Positions 54,589-64,000 of a stretch of 64,000 bases of DNA are shown here, piece by piece (positions within the stretch are counted from its first letter, which is position 1; every line of letters begins with the position of its first letter). Both the position numbers and the translations under genes were made by a program. Location: NCBI RefSeq assembly GCF_002078875.1, contig NW_018364561.1, positions 24,092 to 88,091 on the forward strand. The letters run 5' to 3'. The notes under the pieces were generated by a model, which was not told where the DNA came from, did not search any database, and saw only the letters and a list, made by a program, of their open reading frames with translations. This DNA comes from Numida meleagris. Its lineage: Eukaryota > Chordata > Aves > Galliformes > Numididae.

Positions 54589-57484
54589 GCATCATGAGAT
54601 TTTCTTTGACTTGGCAGGTGTCCAGTGGTAGAAGTACCTAAAGTCAGTAAAATCCTCTTCCAAGGGCTTGGAAATACTTTTCACTGGGGTCAAGTTTTTC
54701 TATTTGTTGAACTTCTTCAGGCTCCTGTCCAACACCTGAAGTCTACAGAATTTTCTTGGAACAGTAGCACAGCTGTCAGATATATTGTCCCAATTTTGAG
54801 CTGTCTGTGAACTTGCCTAGGGTGCACTATGACCCATCATACAAATCATCAGTTAAGAAACTGAGGAATAACACATATCACAAGTTTTACAGATATACAA
54901 AGAAGAGAAAAATGGTCATCAGGCCTTGCCTGTGGTCTCCTCACTCCATGCCCACAGCCTAGGGCCCCGTTTCAGTCCCATGCCTTTTCAGAGGAGTGTT
55001 AAATAACAGATCTTTTTTTTTGTATTGCAAAAACCTCATCTTCCCATCACCTACCCATAGGAAATGCTGTATGTATATTTCTTTTTAAAAATTAGTGTAA
55101 GGTAAAGCTCAAATAACAAAAAGAAATTTCTAATAAAAGGTTTAAAGTAGAGATTGTTATGCAGCTCAATTTAAAATGGAAACCATTATGCTGTTTTAAC
55201 AAAAGGGGCAAAATCTGTATCTGTATCTCTGTTAGAAGAATTACAGTTCTTTCAAGTATGCTGCAGCTTGCTACAAAATAAGAACTCCATCAACCATCAA
55301 TTTTTTGATTGGATACCCATGGACAGGTCCAAGCACAAAGAGAAACATCCATATTGACCACTTACAAAAGAAAAGGAGTGTCAGTGGCCACTGATAACTC
55401 TTTGCCTTTATTCACAAATCTTTATAATGTATTTAAGTCACTCATCTTCAAATATGCGCCCATCTTTGAGCATTATGGTCTCCAACAAATTTTGGTTAGA
55501 ACAACAGTGTTCATTTCCCCCATGTTGGACTATATTAATGCTAAATCTATTTCCTCACCAAGAGCATTGATTTGCAGGAAGAAGCTTAAGGAAACTCTGC
55601 TGCCACACTATAGAAAGAAAGGCAGGTATGCATCCTAAAATGAGACATTTGACAAGAGATTCTTCTGAGAAGCCTCTTGTCAACCTGACAGGTTCACCAG
55701 TGGGGTCTACGCTGAAATTTATTATGATCTCTGAACAATTGCAGTACCAATCTATGCAACAACAGGAAGCTGGCAGCTGACACACAGTAGCACTAATTCT
55801 TTCCCTGCAGTAAAGCAGCAGTAGTTGTAATATAAAAAATAGAGAGCTCCCCTCAGACTCCTGCTGGTAATAAGGGACAAGGCCCTAATTAAAAGATGAA
55901 ACTTTCATCTGCTTTTGTAATTTGTGCAGTAATAAGTGAAGTAGAGGGAAGAAAATAGGAAGATTTTAGTCATAAAAAAAATGTCTAAGGCTCTACGTTT
56001 CACCTGGGCTCTAATAATGCAATTTATATTGCATAAGAATTTAAGGATGTTTATACTCTTCATTTTTACAAGGTTCTATTCCAGAGTTTCTGCCTTTGTG
56101 TGCCAGACAGCTTTGAATCCCAGGAAAGATAATTCAGATATATCCCAATTCTCATCCTATGTCTTTGCTTTGCTTTGTTTTGCTGTCGCATTTGAGACCA
56201 TTTCCAATGATGAAGACAAAATAATAATAACAATTTAAAAAGATAATTATATATTTGCCGAATGCCTAATATAAACTGGCATAATGTCCTGATATTCAAA
56301 AACCAGTGGTATTTTCACTGATGAAACGTTAAAACTCCTGCTGATATATAGTGGCATACAGTGTGCCTTCCACACAGCTGAAAATAGATTTTGTTCATGA
56401 ATTTACTAAGCTACCTCACATCTTTAAAGGACCAAAAGTTTGGTTACCTTAAAAATTTGTTGTTTCTACACATGTAATTCTCTTGTTCCAGTTCTGGCCT
56501 TAATTACAGAAAGCAATCTCTTTTTGTTTTCAGTGGACATTCCTCTTTGAAACTGATACATTAAATGCTCTGAATAAAGCACACAGTAATGAACAGTTCC
56601 TGTAGAACGATCAGAATATTCAACATCAATTAAGCTGGCAGTTCTTGTTTATCTTTTACTTTTGCTTTTACTTCTACTTTTACCTCCATTTTTATTTTCA
56701 AACTGAATTCTGACTGAATCTTCTTGGCTGAATTATGTATATACCCTTTCACCAGGGAGAGTTTAGGTTAAAAAGAACTATTTTTGTACTATAGGTTATA
56801 TTCATCCTCTGACTTTTCATACATTTGGTAGTACAAACGAATTGATAGAACGAGTCAAGAATCAAGAATGCCAACCATTTCCCAAGACTTGGTGGATTTG
56901 AATTACTGTTCAACGTAATCCTGTACCTATACAGAAAGTGCAATAGGAGTTTGTAATTTTTTCTCAGGCAGATAAAATAGGTCACTTTCATCACTGCACT
57001 CAGTTATGTGTAGCCAGCTATCAGATGATGAGAGAATAAGTTTTAGTTCTCAAATCAAACTCCTTCTCTGGAGGAAACTGCCATACACACTTTAAATTAC
57101 ACATAGGATGAAGACTGATTTTTCAAGCACACAAATAAAAACAATGAAGTAAACAAAAGAAAAAAGAAAATAAGTAGTACTAGTAGTCATCAAAACTTAG
57201 TGGGTAGCTAATGTGTTCAGAATGTAAATGTAATGTTTTACAGTAAACATCATGGGCCTATGTTCAGTGACACGCAGGGAGGGTCTTCAAGACAAAAGGA
57301 AGTTGGAAGCACCTTGCAGTTGCTCAGTTGTGTGCAATAATCATTTACCCTTTTACTCTGGATTTCTTTGTTTGAAGTGCTGTTGTATACTGCTTATGTT
57401 TGAATTATTTTATGCGGCAAGGTATGCAGAGTGGCAGGAGGGCTGGGAGAGCTGCCGCCCTTTTGGAGATCCATGCTAGGGCCT
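54589..57484. other. 2.9 kb unique DNA
   Basis: AT-rich unique sequence. A 109-codon open frame at 55309-55638 is noted under rejected items. A stretch near 57400-57480 is richer in G and may already belong to the LTR scrap that follows. Confidence 0.45.
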
Positions 57485-57585
57485 TTTTTCATTGCATTCT
57501 CTCCCACTGTTCTTCTGAGGGGGAGTGAAAGAGCAGCGTGGTGATGCTTAGCTGCCAGTCAGTATGAAACCACAGTGTTCCACGA
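57485..57585 (+). mobile_element. ERV LTR scrap (3' part)
   Basis: CATTCTCTCCCACTGTTCTT, GAGGGGGAGTGAAAGAGCAG, CGTGGTGATGCTTAGCTGCC, ending GAAACCACAGTG. The order matches the 3' end of the LTRs at 31460 and (inverted) 42598. 5' part lost. Confidence 0.5.
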
Positions 57586-58604
57586 AATAAACCAGATGAT
57601 TTTACAGAGACAAATTAATTAGCAATTAAAACATAAGCATGAAATAATATCATCTAAAAGACTCTGGTGCAGTGTTAGCAGGCTCAGCACTCCATTACAT
57701 CACAGATAGTGCAGTTCTTCACTTGATTGATTTACTCTTCAGTGGGGACTGATTCCAAGTGATTAAAATTTGTCTATTTGACACTGTTGCTTAAATGGAA
57801 AGAGGGCTAATAAAATACAAGATAATCCAGTATTTTAAACATAACTTCTGTTGACCTAACGTAGTGAGAAAAAGACTGAAGAAACAGAAGAAAGTATAAA
57901 AAATAAAGAATAAAGGAAAGAATGAAGTAGATTCTTACAGTTCTTTGTTTTCAAAGAGCATACATTGTATGGTGCAAGGAAGTTACTCTTCAGTAGCGTG
58001 CTCCTTTGTGCAAATCACAATTCAATTGCATTGACTCTTTACAGAGCATCAGACAGTGAACATGGAGAATTCTTTAATGATATCAGTCTTCTAAATAACC
58101 CTAAAGAGTGTAATTTTATTGTGTGAAGAACAGAACAACCAATGTCAAAGCTGCCTCCTTTACCAAATGACAGAGAAGTTTTCATTCTCATGAACTATGG
58201 GTACCTGTATACAAAATGCTCTTCATTCCATCTACACAGATTGAGAACAAGCCAACTTCCCACTGTGGTCTTCAGTCACTGCCAAGCAGCACTTATATCC
58301 CATTACTGTTTTGGTTTTTTTCTCTGGAAATCCTGTGGGATTTATTCTTTTCCTTCCACAGACTGATTTCCTCTTTCTAGGAACTAAAATTTTCAAACTC
58401 ACAGAGGAAGAATCACTGACTTAATGGTTTATAAATGACAAAGTAAAGCAACATTTGAGGGGGGTGCAGAACGACTTTACTTTCCTTCGGCTGAACCCCC
58501 CACTCACTGCAAAATTTCTTTGGGAGAACTGTAATATCTATTTTCCTAACATAGAAGCAAAGTGCAAAACTCTGAGACTTTCAGAATTGAGAATCTTTCA
58601 GAGT
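57586..58604. other. unique DNA
   Basis: AT-rich unique sequence; no feature recognised. Confidence 0.5.
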
Positions 58605-58885
58605 CAATGGTGATAGGACATGGGAAATGGTATCAAACTTAAGAGAGTAGATTTAGGTTGGATGTAAAGAGCAATGCTTTTACAGTAAGGGTGGTGAGGC
58701 ACCGGCACAGGCTGCCCAGAGATGTGGTGGATGCCCCGTCCCTGGAGACATTCAAAGCCAGGCTGGACCAGGCTCTGAGCACCTGATGAAGCTGCGAATG
58801 TCCCTGTTCATTGCAGAGGAGTTGGACTAGATGACCTTTAAAGGTCCCTTCCAACTCTAACAATTCTATGATTCTATGATTTATT
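58605..58885 (+). mobile_element. CR1 LINE 3' end, 5'-truncated
   Basis: GTGATAGGACATGGGAAATG, GGTGGTGAGGCACCGGCACA, GAGGAGTTGGACTAGATGAC, CCTTCCAACTCTAACAATTC, then TATGATTCTATGATT. Same subfamily as 45907-46731. Little diverged. Confidence 0.94.
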
Positions 58886-61150
58886 ATGGGTTTGTATTTA
58901 TTAAAACCCTGTTAAAACAAGAACATTGTGGTCAGCCCTTCTTTTTCTGTCTATACCAGCCTACCAGCAAGAAAGAGTCTTTGGTCACAGGCACCAATAT
59001 ACAAGGAGAATGTATCTGATTCTATCAACTTGACTAAGTGTTGAATATGTTGCATGAGCAGTGCATTGCTGTCTCCTCACCTGCTATGCACTTAATCTCT
59101 AACCTAAGGGCAGAAGGTCTACCATCTGTTTGGGCCAAAATTGTATCCATGAGAGAATTCGTCATTTAAAATGGAAGAAGAGCTGAGGAGCACTGCAGGT
59201 GGCATTCTCAATAAAGTAATTCTGCAGAAAGATGCAGGCTGCTGAGACACCGATGCCACATTATGTCAGAAATTTCCAGGTATGTCCAGCAGTTAAGTGT
59301 CAAAGTAACACTAGTCAGACAAACGTGAAACCACAGCTATCCTCTTGGACTTTTGTTGCTCTACAGCAGACTCACTAGACCTGTACACGACAGCCAACAG
59401 CTTTTGTGATCCATTTTAATATCTTGTTCGGATTTTACAGACTAAAAGGCAACTTTGCTCTATCAAGACATATTCTGAAGATATTCCTGGTCTCTTCTTA
59501 TCTGAGATGTATAGTGAGCAGAGTGCAATTCAGAAAAACTATTCTGGTAATGGTAGCTTGCTCTCAGCTACTATCTTCCTCCAGCAGCTATCACAACGGA
59601 ATAGAGATATCCAGTGATACTGATAAACATATCTTTAATTTCTGAGAAACACATGAACAAGCAAATGTTTGAGCATTGCGACGACTCCGAGGCATCTGAT
59701 CTTCAAGGGAGGCCAGAAGCCACTGCACAGTGTTGTGGGGAGGGCTCTCTTGTGTTGCACAAAGAAAAAGCACACAAACAAAACAGAGCATGCTACCCAG
59801 AGAAATGCTTAGTACTAATTAAAAGGACATAATAAGGACCAGGCTTAAATACCATTCTACCTGGTAACCAAAGGTTTTTCGAAGAATAAACAAGGTACAT
59901 TCTATTTTCTGGAGAAATGATGGATGCATGACCAGAATTCATTCCACTGTGCCACTTTCCAAGAGCAAGACAGGATTATTAGAATTGAATTGTTTCAGGT
60001 GATGAGCAGTTGCGCATTTTGGCTATGAGTGGTCAGAGAACTCACTCAGCATGCTGGAGACCCCAGAGTCTTCCTAACTAAATTCAGATACACACCTTTT
60101 TCCTACTATCTCCTAGAAAATCAGAGGAAAAAGGTGTGACGTGGAATACAAGATTCATAAAGAGGTGGTAGTAGTGTGAATTTATAGCCTGAAGAGTAAG
60201 GGAATGGCCTACTTCTCTTTGTCAAAAGACTATCTCTGAATATTATTCAATATTTGAAATAGTATTTTCATAAATTGCCAGTAATTTTTACTTAATGTGT
60301 ATGATTTTATTCAATAAAGCTCTTAAAGATTATAGTTTAGTCATTGTGGGTGTATGAATTCAATTTTTAGCATAGATTAAAATTTATACCTGTGATCAAA
60401 CTTAATTTTTCTTCATATGTTAACTTCATTTCAACTAAAGTTAATGTCCAAAAGTGTAAACAATGATTATTACATGGACACACAACTTGAATGTTTATTA
60501 AACTCCATAAGAGAAGAAAATTCCATCAGAATAAGAGTGGAGTCAAACAAAAATTGATGAATAAAATAAGTTTGGGAGACACTCACGTAAGAGCTAAAAA
60601 ACATATGATTGTGTGTGATGCAAGAAAACTTTGTATGCTTACTGTGTATACCTCAGGTCTTGATTGTGGCAGGAGTTAAGTTACACAAGTTGGAATAAAA
60701 TACAGACGTACCTTCAGCATATTCCAAACAGTTACCTGCCAGGATATGGAAAGCTCCAAGTACTCCATCATGTCACACAGCTGAGCCAACAATTTTTCCC
60801 CCGAAGTCAAATTTTTATCTGAAGAAATACAAGTATCGGAAGGGAAACGAGTCTGGTCTTTGCCAAAAGTTAATGAGTGATTTATATTTGTTTAAGTCTT
60901 CATATGATTCCTATTCCTTACTATTTAAGAGTGTCATCCAAATATTTCAGAATACTGATTGTGTTGACAGACCTTTTTTCTCACTTTAGAGACTATTTCA
61001 CTCATCATTCAAACCTATCAGTGTGCTAATAGCATCTGAAATGCTTGACAAATGATAAAAAATACAGATTGTGTATCAGCATGCACTTACCAATAAGGGA
61101 GTACCCTTTCTTTTCTCTGTTGGTTTTAAACAACAGCAAGGGTGCTAGAG
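58886..61150. other. 2.3 kb unique DNA
   Basis: AT-rich unique sequence. Short open frames (up to 79 codons) show no recognisable protein. Nothing else recognised. Confidence 0.5.
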
Positions 61151-61640
61151 CTGATCCTCATTTCTGTCTCACTGGATGCAATACTGTGTGGAATTCACCT
61201 TTATGATAAGGCACGTTAACGAGTCCAGAGGATAATTTTTGATACCTTGGGGAGGGATATTTGAGCAGCCTTGAAACTGGAAGTACCAACCTGCAGTTTG
61301 TAAACGTCAGCGAAATCGTCACTGAGAGCTTGTGTGAGTTTGATCCGATAACCCAGGGTTTCTTAATAGGGGTGCAAAATCTTGGCTCTGATTTGGGGTT
61401 CTGGTTAGGGATCTTTTGGTGGTCGCATCCAGGCAAGAGGTTGCGTGTTACATAAACCAGGTCCCATATGGGGTCAGAAACCTATTGATGAAAAATATGG
61501 CTGTCGACTAAGTTTTTAATTGGCACTTTGACCTTGTTATCGTACCTATTGTCAGCCCCAGCAGGGTACAGTTTACCTCCTGCTCAAAGCTGAGAATGTT
61601 GCCTATCTGCTTTTTAGGCTCCGGATAACCTTTTTATCTA
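61151..61640. other. unclassified GC-richer segment
   Basis: This stretch differs from its neighbours: fewer A/T runs, more CpG (AAACGTCAGCGAAATCGTCA, TCGACTAAG, GGCTCCGGATAACC) and frames of 92 codons (minus, 61158-61436) and 64 codons (plus). It could be an unrecognised old transposon or retroviral-type repeat, or a pseudogene. I found no LTR ends, inverted repeats or known motif, so no family is assigned. Confidence 0.3.
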
Positions 61641-63712
61641 GAAAAGAAACTTTCTCAAGAGAATAGTTCTGCTGAGGCATTTGAACTAATTTCTGAAAGC
61701 CCTGAATTTATGGACAGGTATCAATCTCTGCTCCAGTGTCTAAGTGCCACAGTAACAAGGAGGAAACCAAAGTTTAAAACACAGTTGCGATAGTAAATGT
61801 TTTATCAAGTACTAAGTAAAAGCAACAGTAAATGCAAGAACTTAAAAATCTGAATCGCATGGCTTATCATGAATCTGTTCTAAAATAAAAAGTAAGCAGG
61901 CACTGAACTGCCAATCCCACAGAGTGCTGTGGGAAAACAAAGCTGAGTCACCCCAAAGGATGCACAAAAATGACACGGTAATGAATTTTGCACAGACTCT
62001 TTCTGTGCCTTTCCTTGAGACTCTTGACTTGGTATCTTTTAGTGTATGAAGTATTGCATATGGTAAAGCTAATCAAAGCAGGTTATTATTATTTTTTTTT
62101 TGTATTTACTTATGATGATGGTATAGCTTATACTCATCTTCTACTTCTTAGCTGAGTGAGTGCAATGTCTTAGAATCTCTGACATGCAGAAAGCATTTCA
62201 AATGTAATAAACTGCTGTGTAGTGACACCAGACCTTAAGTAGTCAGAAAGTCTACCAACTTCAAAAGGCATCACATAAACGGAGAGATCTGATAAAAATT
62301 TCAAATAAACGAACATTGGGCAGAGTCCTGGAAACGGGCATGCGTTTTCCCCCAGTTCTTGAATAGTCATACTTAATAATTACACCTTTCCCATGGCAGG
62401 AAGTGAATGTCAAAAATCTTAAGCAGTGCAAGAGTAACACGTTTCTGTTTCTCACTGTACAGCCCCCAATTATTTGGATTAAGTCCATTGTGCATCTTGC
62501 GCAACAGGAAAAGAATTTCTGTCTTCATGTCAGGGTGCCCTGTGAGAACAAAGCAGTATTTGAGTATGCTCTATCCATGCATCTGGTAAAAGCATGCTTC
62601 ATCTGATGAATCCTGGTAGCTCTGATAACACTTTGGATCCTAAAATGAAGCACATAAACTCTACATTTTTAAAACAATCTTTCTTTTGTACCTGGATTAT
62701 TTGCTTCATGCAGTAGCAAAGTATTAACAAACCCCTGGGAGCTTGGATCTCAGAGTCACAAGTCCAAGAAATCAGTTCTGAGATTTCTGTAAGACTTGGA
62801 TTTATTTATCTGTGAATTTAGGAAAGGTATAACACCATGAACTTTAGGAATGGGATTTTAGATTCTAGTTAAATCCCATTTACACCTGAGAGAAAGAAGA
62901 GATGCATTCAGCAGAAGGCTGAGCCAGGAGAGATAGCTAGCTATAAACAAGTTAAAGGCTTTCATTGAAATGTTATTTTATCACATGACACAGGTTTAGG
63001 ATTGTGTAAGCAAAGTAGAAGGTCATTACTCTGAGATAGTTATGTAAATGTTAATCAACCTTTCAAACAAACAGCAAAATTGAGTGGAATTTTAATAAGC
63101 TGTTCCTGGAGCCCTTTGTAGCTCTGTTTTGTCTTTTGTTTTTACACCTCCTTTTTAATTCAAATATTCATAAGCTTGTCAAATTCCGAGCTTAAAAAGA
63201 TAAGTTATGCTAAATGGGGTTTATTTTGTCAGGCTGACTAGTGGTGCAATATTTTAAAGTGAAGAATAAAGAAGAGAAATCATCAGGCACAGATGAACGT
63301 GTTTTTATCAAGTCTTCTAATCGTTATCATTGTACGTCTAGGAGAAGACTGAACTAGTGTAAGAAACTTAGAAATTATGCTAATAACAAAAATTATGTAT
63401 CTCTGGATTTTAAATACTTGAGCAATGGCAAGAGTGCTTTCTTTAACTAATCTCTGGGTACCAGAACAGCCCAGGTTTGCTGTTCCTATACACAAACAAT
63501 ACACACTTTAATAAAACATCAGAGCAAGAAAATCCAATACTAATCAAACTTCGCATTTTTCAGTGCTAAAAAAAAAAAATAGCAGTATGTGTGATTTATA
63601 TGGCAACTCACTTAAAATGGTACTTGACATCTGCAAGGAAAGAAATTCAGGTATAGCTATTGATGGTACGGAAGTATTCACAAATACAAATTCACAAACA
63701 CAAATATACATA
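61641..63712. other. 2.1 kb unique DNA
   Basis: AT-rich unique sequence; T-rich run near 62091-62101. Nothing recognised. Confidence 0.5.
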
Positions 63713-63745
63713 AACTTACACACACATATAATATATATATATATT
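63713..63745. repeat. short AC/AT dinucleotide repeat
   Basis: TTACACACACATATAATATA followed by TATATATATATTT; a small compound microsatellite. Confidence 0.9.
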
Positions 63746-63952
63746 TACATGCATATATCTGTACTGTAGAACTGCTTTCTGCTGTTTCATTTCTCATTTC
63801 CCCTGTTTCTTGCTAAAAACGGACAGAAACTATTCCACAGCTACTCTTGCTCATGAAACATTTAAAGTTGTATCTCTGTGTTGTTTCTCTGTCTTTCAAG
63901 CTGGGATTAGAAATAAGAGCACATAGGCTACAGAATCCTTTCTTTTTTTTTT

Positions 63953-63966
63953 GGGGGGGGGGGGGG
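63953..63966 (+). repeat. 14-base G run next to a T run
   Basis: A T-rich tract (TTTCTTTTTTTTTT) runs directly into 14 consecutive G. The length is prone to sequencing error. Confidence 0.95.
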
Positions 63967-64000
63967 TGTAGCTGAAAATGGACCAGTGGTAATGACAATG

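Noticed and set aside
55309..55638. 109-codon plus-strand open frame
   Set aside because: It has some protein-like stretches, but no recognised domain, no good splice sites and no repeat match that I can support.
1..64000. Bacterial-type systems, operons, rRNA or tRNA genes
   Set aside because: The window is vertebrate nuclear DNA; I saw no tRNA or rRNA-like segment and no compact gene clusters.

Overview
The window looks like a gene-poor stretch of bird nuclear genome, probably galliform (chicken, turkey or quail type). Three things support this. It carries many CR1 LINE copies that end in the typical ATTCTATG-type 3' repeats. It has two short mariner copies of the chicken Galluhop type. 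It has avian-type ERV LTRs with TG...CA ends. The unique DNA is AT-rich and intronic or intergenic in character. There is no sign of operons, ribosome binding sites, CRISPR arrays, rRNA or tRNA. Two assembly gaps (4166-4400 and 21401-21780) are runs of N; the first lies inside a CR1 copy and the second abuts one.

Layout. 1-3.2 kb: unique DNA with an LTR scrap, a weak exon candidate and one CR1 tail. 3.2-3.75 kb: mariner copy 1. 4.0-6.6 kb: two CR1 copies in tandem on the minus strand. 7.4-8.2 kb: the best exon-like open segments of the window, both on the plus strand. 8.4-8.7 kb: CR1 tail. 8.7-13.5 kb: unique. 13.5-17.35 kb: a long minus-strand CR1 interrupted by a solo LTR, followed by a deleted plus-strand CR1. 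18.5-20.9 kb: a minus-strand CR1 with a plus-strand CR1 nested in it. 21.8-26.1 kb: a cluster of five CR1 pieces. 26.1-30.0 kb: mostly unique with an exon-like segment at 29.66-29.80 kb. 30.0-32.9 kb: CR1, LTR, CR1. 32.9-40.5 kb: mostly unique with two CR1 tails and an exon-like segment at 37.45-37.55 kb. 40.5-46.7 kb: a CR1 lacking its reverse transcriptase region, an LTR on the minus strand and three more CR1 pieces. 46.7-51.9 kb: unique with an AT-rich microsatellite. 51.9-54.6 kb: a multiply deleted CR1 and mariner copy 2. 54.6-64 kb: mostly unique with an LTR scrap, a CR1 tail, one unclassified GC-richer segment, an AT repeat and a 14-base G run.

No complete protein-coding gene can be read here. 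The recognisable protein sequence is dead LINE sequence (CR1 ORF1 of SGNH-hydrolase type, endonuclease, reverse transcriptase) and a mariner transposase remnant. A few splice-bounded open segments on the plus strand (7458-7640, 8006-8146, 29661-29801, 37448-37552) may be exons of one or more host genes that I could not identify.

The clearest structural results are three. A 613-bp solo LTR has a perfect 5-bp target duplication, and excising it puts the CR1 ORF1 back in frame. A CR1 sits nested in a CR1. Several CR1 copies have internal or 3' deletions, which differs from the usual simple 5' truncation. I found no new defence, biosynthetic or other multi-gene system.
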